Assembly: GCA_030015575.1 (NCBI GenBank)
Contig: JASDDO010000006.1
Coordinates: forward strand, 382,314,137-382,378,136
DNA: 64,000 nucleotides
Source of the DNA: Agapanthus africanus
Lineage: Eukaryota > Streptophyta > Magnoliopsida > Asparagales > Amaryllidaceae
Direction: 5' to 3'
The position numbers were made by a program, and so were the translations under genes. The notes beneath the pieces were generated by a model. That model searched no databases. It was not told where the DNA came from and saw only the letters and a list, made by a program, of their open reading frames with translations. Positions 58,146 to 64,000 of this stretch are shown in pieces; position 1 is the first letter of the stretch, and each line of letters starts with the position of its first letter.

Positions 58146-59593
58146 TGTTAGTTGTATGTATGCCCTAGAGGCCAGTATTGTACAGATGATGTATATTATA
58201 TTGGATGCTTGGACATATATAGAGAGGACTTTCTTGCTCGATATGATAGTATGCTATCTGGTTGCTCTTTATCTTAATATGTATATTTGTTTCTTGATAC
58301 TGTCTTATAGTTACATGTTGGTAAAGCCCTTAGGATGTGTACTTGACTATCTGGACTATGATGCAGATCATACTAGTGGGGACATAGTAGTCCATAAGTA
58401 CATCCTTTAATGTTCCTAGTCGTAGGTGTATCGAAACAGGGCATCGATATACCAGAGTAGACTAGCGTATACGCTTCTCGACCCATGAGATGGGCGATGG
58501 ATGATCCCATATCCATTGGTGTTTGACATTAGAGATGGTATACGGGTGCTCAGTGGAGACTGGGTACACTGGACGGACTCGCCAAGAACTCCCAGATGGT
58601 ATTATACCTCACGTCAGATGGTAGTTCTCTGGTGACACTTGTGCAGGTTAGTCTGTAGACCCGAGATCGTCATAGAGTCTTGTGCGATTCCCACTATGCT
58701 TTGATTTCCACCTTACCACGTCCAAGAGGGCGTGCAAAACGGTGGTTTTGGGTACAGTCCCGAGTTATATGGAGGCAATGAGCGATAGGAGGGGTTTCGT
58801 CTCTCCCAGTATTGGGGGTTGATGTTGCGTTGTGCTCGATTGGCCATAACAGGGAAGTCTCTGGCCAGGGCTGATTTAGAGATTTACTGGTAAGTGTTAC
58901 CAGTAGTTTCTCGACCCGTTATGAGCCTCACATCGGCACTACTTATCGGTTATTGGGGTATGACGTTTACCACCCCTAGACTTGATATGCGACATATCAG
59001 ACGAGGAGACCGGACTGTACGGGAAGTGTTACCGGCAGGCTTTTACAGGAGTTGGAGCGGGCTTGCTTGCTGATCTTCTGATCGCTCAATACCCGGGTGG
59101 CCGTTACGTCCAGCTAGTACCGCTGACGGCTTGTGGGTGCTTGATGTGATCATCACCTACTGCCGGCGTATTGACGAGTCTTTAGAGTCCTACATAGAGG
59201 TTTTACTGGCTCAGGCAAAATGAAATAGGAGCACGTATGTGATATGTGCGGGACCGAGAATAATGCGTGTATGTGATACCGTATTCTATTCTCACGACTT
59301 TTTGTATTGGTCGGTTATATATGATATAGCCGGGTTATCGAATCAAGTGTTGATTCGATAAGTCGATACAATGGATGTTAGTCGGTTATATGAGATATGA
59401 CCGGATTATTAAGTCAAGTGTTGATTTAATAATTTAGTGTATAATTGTATATTAGATATACTAGTTTACATTAACTAACACTTGTTCACTTAAGGATTTT
59501 TCTCACATACGCACAACTTTAATATATATGTGATATATATTAAAATGCGTTTTCTTTTTGTATCATGGTTGATGATACATCATACATGGGTGT
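58146..59593 (+). repeat. K1 3' LTR, forward part
   Basis: Matches 26635-26905 plus 50143-51322. Forward homology ends in ATACATGGGTGT, where inverted LTR sequence begins. Confidence 0.85.
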
Positions 59594-60226
59594 AGGGTTA
59601 CTAGGCACTCTAACAAGGTTCTACAAAGCATCAACCATGCCCGTTTAAAAATTTTAGCCGTGCCGAATAACCCTAAACAAGATCTTTGAACTAGAGATTA
59701 GGTGAAAACTAGTATGTAAAACACATTAACACTAAGTGAATACGAAATACAACTTTTGTAGATCGGTCCTTCACTTCTAAAGCTCCTTGCTGTAGTCCCT
59801 TCGCTGTGATCATGGTGCTCCCGGACTCTCGGACGGCTCCATGAGAAGAGGGCAACGGTTTTGCTTGAAGTCTTCGAGGCCGAAGATGATCTACGTCGAG
59901 GGAATACGAACTCAAGCTCCCACTTCACCAAAGTGAAGCAAACACCCTAAACTAAAGTGCTAGTCTAGTAGAGAATGATGAAATAGGAAATGGGTACACT
60001 TTAGAATTTCTTTTCTCACTATAATTCTCTCTCTTTATCAAACCCTAGAAAACATTTGAAGGAGGAAGAAGATGGGCTAAAAAATGAGAATGAAAAACTA
60101 ATCAAGAGAGAGAGAGAGAGAGTTAACCATGGGTGAGTGGGTATCATATACTAACTCATGTAGAGACATAACCATGGCTAATTATAGTGGTTAGGTTTAT
60201 AAAAATCCTAAGTAAAACAAAACTAG
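59594..60226 (-). repeat. Inverted last third of the Copia LTR
   Basis: Reverse complement of the LTR end (K1 51443-52093): TGTAGGGTTACTAGGC at 59591 is the complement of GCCTAGTAACCCTACA. About 120 bp of LTR (51323-51442) is missing. Junctions show short shared words, TGT on the left and AGTGG on the right. Small ORFs here (59698-59931) are inverted LTR sequence. Confidence 0.85.
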
Positions 60227-60239
60227 TGGTATCAGAGCC
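60227..60239 (+). other. K2 primer-binding site
   Basis: TGGTATCAGAGCC, followed by TAGCTAGAGCATTAGGC as in K1. It lacks a normally oriented LTR end in front. Confidence 0.85.
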
Positions 60240-63200
60240 TAGCTAGAGCATTAGGCGACGTGTATACGAAGTTAAAACCCCGATCGAACCCGGAAACGTC
60301 AATTTAACCCCCTCTCTGGACATTTTTTTAAAACTGTGATTTTTTTGAATTAAAAATACCTAATGAATTCAGCAGGTGATTTTAGGAATTACTGTGCAAA
60401 ACGACAAATTAACTCATACGGATCGCCGCGGAACCGCGGCAGTACCCTGCTTGTGCCGCGGATCCGCGGCCGTACAGTGATATTTGGTTATACTTTTTGT
60501 ACAGTAATACCCTTATCTGTTAATGATATTTTCTGGGTACTTTTAATTTGACTCAAGTGTTGAGTGTTCTGGGGATTATTTTGTATTCGTTGATTCGATC
60601 GGAATATTTAATTTCGTTATGTTTTCCGGATAATTTAGAAACTGTTAAAATGTTCGAACGGATATCAATAACTCACTTTTTTCCCGACCCGGAAAATTTC
60701 CAAGTGTTGGATTTTTTCGTAGTTTAAGAACGTCTAAATCGTGCAAGTTACGCAATGAACCCTCTAGAAAACAACAAACCTTAACTCGATTATGTGACCG
60801 TCTTGAACTGCCTTTTGAACCTTAGGGTTTGGGGCAGTACGGCGTTGCCATATGTGAGGCGTTGGCTTGACCCTTCTACTGCTGGACCATTGGTACTGTG
60901 GAATGTGATGGATGCTTTTAAACTCCCCTCAAGTGTTGAGAACTATTTGGGAAAACTTGGGTGTTTGATTATTCGATCGGAAAGTTTAACATTGTCTATT
61001 TATCTGGAATGTGATACAATATTTGGAATCCACAAGTAGTTATGAGATAACTAATTTGAATGTTATAAATATAGCAGTTTAGTCTCAAATGATCGGTTGC
61101 CACAGAATTTTGATGCGATCAAAAGTCCGTCGCAATCACGTAGCGTACGCGGATACTCGCCGGGTAAACTTAATAGACAGCCACGCCCCAAAGCCCCGAC
61201 CAAGTGACTGTAGGAAAACCCCGTCGCCAAAAGCATCCGTTTGGGTGCTCGCGGCAGCGGTGTTCCGCCTTAGTGCACTTCATCGACGGCATCCGGGGGT
61301 GCGGCCGTCTACTAAATTGTGCAACGAGCATTCGATCAAATATCGGGAATCTTGTTGAATTGGCCGACTAGATATTGAAAAGTGTTTTCGATATAGAGAC
61401 TAAAATGCGGGGTTTATAATTGTTAGGCATGTGATGTCTAAGGAGGTTGTGGATTCCAACTGTTGTAGTTTTACACTTTCTTTTCTGCGACCGTAAGTGT
61501 AATATGTGTTATCGCCGGTTTCGTTGCTATATGTCAACGACAATTGGGATGCGCATATTTACTTACGTTGATGACATGTGATGTTATGTGTTGCTGGATA
61601 TGTTATATTGGATCGTCGCGTTCTAAATAGCCGGGGGTTTTATGTGAGATGAGGATTTTTATTTTCATTCATGTAAAATTAAATGTATGTAATATTCTTT
61701 TATTGGGGCACTTCCGGGATGAGGTTGATGTCACCATTTGTATATTATTTACTTTTCCGCACTAGGATAGACCCAAGGAGGAGAGCACAAGTAACCGGGT
61801 TCTAGAGTCCAGTGGGAGACCAACTCGAGGAGTCGAGTCCGGGTCTCCTAACTCTAGAATTGGTAGGGTTACTTGCCGCTCTCGTAGGGGTCTAAGGATG
61901 TGGGTTTGGCTATTCATCGCGACCGTGGAATCCGTGTTTTATAGAGGCTCAAAATAAAACACGGACGTCCTAGTATATCCAATATTTCATATGATTCTAC
62001 AGCTGCGATATCTGTGATGTGATCATTTGATATGTTGTGATAGATACTGTATATAGTATATATGATATATTATATAGACGTTACTTATATTTTACACCCG
62101 CGCTAGCCCTGCCCCGCTCTGCCGTTAGTTACCTAACCTAACGGTGCACGAGGGGACATCGAGGCGAATGCAGATGGCATAAGTGTACGTCGTATTTATC
62201 TGTGATGTTTATGTGACTTAAATGATGGGACTTCATTAATATGATTAATGAAAGAAAAGAAACCTAAAAGATGTTGTAGAATCAAAATTTTTCAAAAAGG
62301 GTAGCTACAGTTTTTGCTTTGCATAGCGATATATATGATATATCATGCACCTTATTCAATAAGGAAAGAGCCGAGATCCCTTCACCGGGAGTGACCACTT
62401 TAGCAAAACTGGCAGATGCTACAAAACTCGGTTTGTCTTTTGATTGCTTTTAGAGTTTTGCTTTGCATAGTGATATATATGATATGTCCTGCACCTTATT
62501 CGATGAGGAAAGAGCCGAGATCCCTTCACCGGGAGTGAGCTCTTTAGCAAAACTAATAAAAGCCTCAAAATCACTCCATTTCAAAATTTCACATGATTCT
62601 ACAACGATATCAAGTTCATTACGCAATAGGTTTTCAGAAAAACCTGTCGTAGCCCTCCGCCATTTCAGATAAGTCCTACTTAGTATTTGTGCTACGTTTG
62701 TTGGCCTGCGTCAAGGCGTAGTGTACGGTAGCTAACTAGTATTTATCTTCTTATGCATATGATGCAGATTGGATTAGGGTAGTCGTGCGACTTTGTTGGC
62801 CTGCGTCAAGGGTCGTGCGGGTGGGTTTAATTCAATCAAGAAATGACGGGTTGAACTTGACTAGCGCACTATGGTTTGTTGGCCTGCGTCAAGGTCATGA
62901 GACGCTAGGGGCAAAATATTATCGGGAATTTCAAGTGTTGAAATCTGCAATGAGATTGCATACCTTCTATGAGATAGTTGGATCCCGATACCCACTGCGA
63001 GTAATTGTTACTCCTGGGAGAGTTTTACACATTACAATTAGCCGATCAAGTAGGTGTCTAGAAAGGTGTCAACGGGGTTACGCCTCTGGGAAAACGAGGT
63101 TTACTTTAATTAGGTTCGTGCGAAAGCACGGGGAACCTCCCTCAAAGTACCGACACTGGCCTGGCTGAAAGATTGGCGAAATTGTAGGGTGTAATTAATC

Positions 63201-63570
63201 CTGGCTAGTCTTTCCTTTTAGGGTTTGAAGGAAGATTTGATAAAAACAGTGGGAGCCATCATGATTAGATAAAATAATAACCAATCTGATCTTGCAAGAG
63301 CATACGCTAAAGTGTTTTCTTCTCTCTCTCTCCAGGTAGCGACCATATCATGCCTTAATAAAGATAATAATATGGATGTATTGACCGAACCCGCATGTTA
63401 TACTGTGCTGGGAAACGTTGGTTCCGTTCTTTCTTATAAGAGTTATAGGACTGAACAGGATATGGGGAATACCAGGATTCCGATGCCACCCGTGCGAAGA
63501 AAGTGCATGCTGATCCATCTTCTTCGGGTGTGTTCATTACAGAGATTTGTTTCTCAGTATCCTTTACGTC
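60240..63570 (+). other. K2 leader without recognisable gag
   Basis: Same landmarks as the K1 leader: CCGCGG palindromes (60426-60470), 60-nt hairpin (61800-61859), 12 bp stem hairpin (61931-61965), 145 bp duplication (62311-62560), and three TTGGCCTGCGTCAA hairpins (62701, about 62795, about 62880). The ~300 bp at 61081-61375 is GC-richer and specific to K2; origin not recognised. Confidence 0.7.
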
Positions 63571-64000
63571 CTGGGTATGTGATACCGGATCAAGATCCCA
63601 CACATGTAATTTGTTACATGGGCTACAGATAGGTAGAGAACTGAGAACGGGTGATAAGTTTCATGAGATAGTAACGGTGCAAGTGTTGCAGCCAAATCTG
63701 TTGGTAGTTATCACCCTGTATTATCAGAATACATTGATTCTGAACGAATGTTATTAGATACCGAACCTGATATACAACATCATATCAGTCTCTTTATTAG
63801 TAAAGAAAGGATATAATTTTGTATTGTTGGATAATGTTTTGAACATTTTCTATATCAAGAGTTGATTGGTTCAGGCACGTTATCTAAAAGCATTGACGTT
63901 CTAAATCAAACTACAGTTCTTAGTATACAGAACACACACAAGAGGAAGAGTTCAGAAATGAACGAATCCTTCTTGAGGTATTGTAGACTAGGTTATATCA
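63571..64000 (+). pseudogene. K2 pol start (protease remnant)
   Basis: CDTGSRSHTCN from about 63578, then GRELRTGDK and LILNECY followed by a TAG where K1 has Tyr, so the frame is closed. Sequence up to 64000 matches the K1 gag-pre-integrase region (NESFL-YCRLGYI). Non-functional; the rest lies outside. Confidence 0.75.

Larger units (their letters stand above)
26635..59593 (+). mobile_element. K1: Ty1/Copia element interrupted by G1
   Basis: LTR start TGTTAGTTGTATG at 26635 and again at 58146. The two LTR starts differ at four of their first 271 bases. The 5' LTR is split by G1: 26635-26905 plus 50143-52093. Order: 5' LTR, initiator-tRNA-Met primer site, 3 kb leader, protease, integrase, reverse transcriptase, RNase H, polypurine tract, 3' LTR. 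Integrase before reverse transcriptase marks Ty1/Copia; the pol resembles Tork/Angela-like plant lineages. No gag was recognised. Confidence 0.85.
60227..64000 (+). mobile_element. K2: second Copia copy, decayed, running off the window
   Basis: Starts at primer site TGGTATCAGAGCC (60227-60239) directly after the inverted LTR part and follows K1 52095 to about 55525 in the same order. More divergent than K1. A stretch at about 61081-61375 has no K1 counterpart. At 63575-64000 the pol start is recognisable but broken. Confidence 0.85.

Noticed and set aside
61081-61375. K2-specific GC-rich 300 bp considered as an inserted gene piece or MITE
   Set aside because: No terminal repeats, target duplication or recognisable protein seen.

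Overview
This window looks like repeat-rich, probably pericentromeric heterochromatin of a flowering plant. I see no host gene. Almost every base belongs to LTR retrotransposons of four groups inserted into one another. Plant origin rests on plant-type lineages (Tat- and Athila-like Ty3/Gypsy, Tekay/Del-like long LTRs, Ty1/Copia), plant primer-binding sites, a plant mobile domain (PMD) protein and short AT-rich plant introns. The species cannot be named from sequence alone. Element names used here are my own: G1, G2, G3 (Tat-like Gypsy), A1 (Athila-like non-autonomous), T1, T2 (Tekay-like), K1, K2 (Copia).

Layout. 1-1936 is the 3' LTR (part) and 3' untranslated region of G2, a Gypsy element on the minus strand. 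A1 (1937-8290, minus) sits in it: LTRs, tRNA-Asp-type primer site, one gag-like ORF and no pol. A1's right LTR is cut by T1, a 4.5 kb Tekay-like LTR (8291-12786), followed by a short remnant and a complete LTR of G3 (13015-15590). G2 resumes at 15591 with its antisense gene (15591-18800), its tandem-repeat-rich noncoding region (18801-22181) and the last ~100 codons of its integrase (22182-22484), where T2, a 3.9 kb Tekay-like LTR (22485-26396), cuts it off. A short T2 internal remnant leads to K1, a Copia element (26635 to about 59593). The full-length Gypsy element G1 (26906-50137) is inserted inside K1's 5' LTR, with 5 bp target duplications GTTCC/GTTTC that differ at one base. K1 continues with primer site, a 3 kb leader without a recognisable gag, a nearly intact pol, and a 3' LTR whose last third is inverted. 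A second, more decayed Copia copy (K2) starts directly at its primer site and runs off the window.

How the genes work together. G1 has the order LTR, primer site, gag, protease, reverse transcriptase, RNase H, second (archaeal-type) RNase H, integrase, noncoding tandem repeats, antisense PMD gene, LTR. Frameshifts and in-frame stops make G1 inactive as read, although its LTRs are still very similar. The antisense gene is the most interesting item: eight exons with seven GT-AG introns, all phase 1, and all seven positions recur in the diverged copy in G2. Antisense introns are not recognised in the sense genomic RNA, which would explain how they survive retrotransposition. K1 carries protease, integrase, reverse transcriptase and RNase H, with a one-base frameshift and an unusual YVDN in place of YVDD.

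Other notable signals are LTRs tiled with short perfect hairpins, arrays of the palindrome GACACGTGTC, a 263 bp higher-order tandem repeat in G1 against an unrelated-looking 171 bp array at the same place in G2, three copies of a CHHC zinc-knuckle-like module in one Gag-Pol, and conserved hairpins in the Copia leader. Coordinates were read by eye; most boundaries are good to a few bases.
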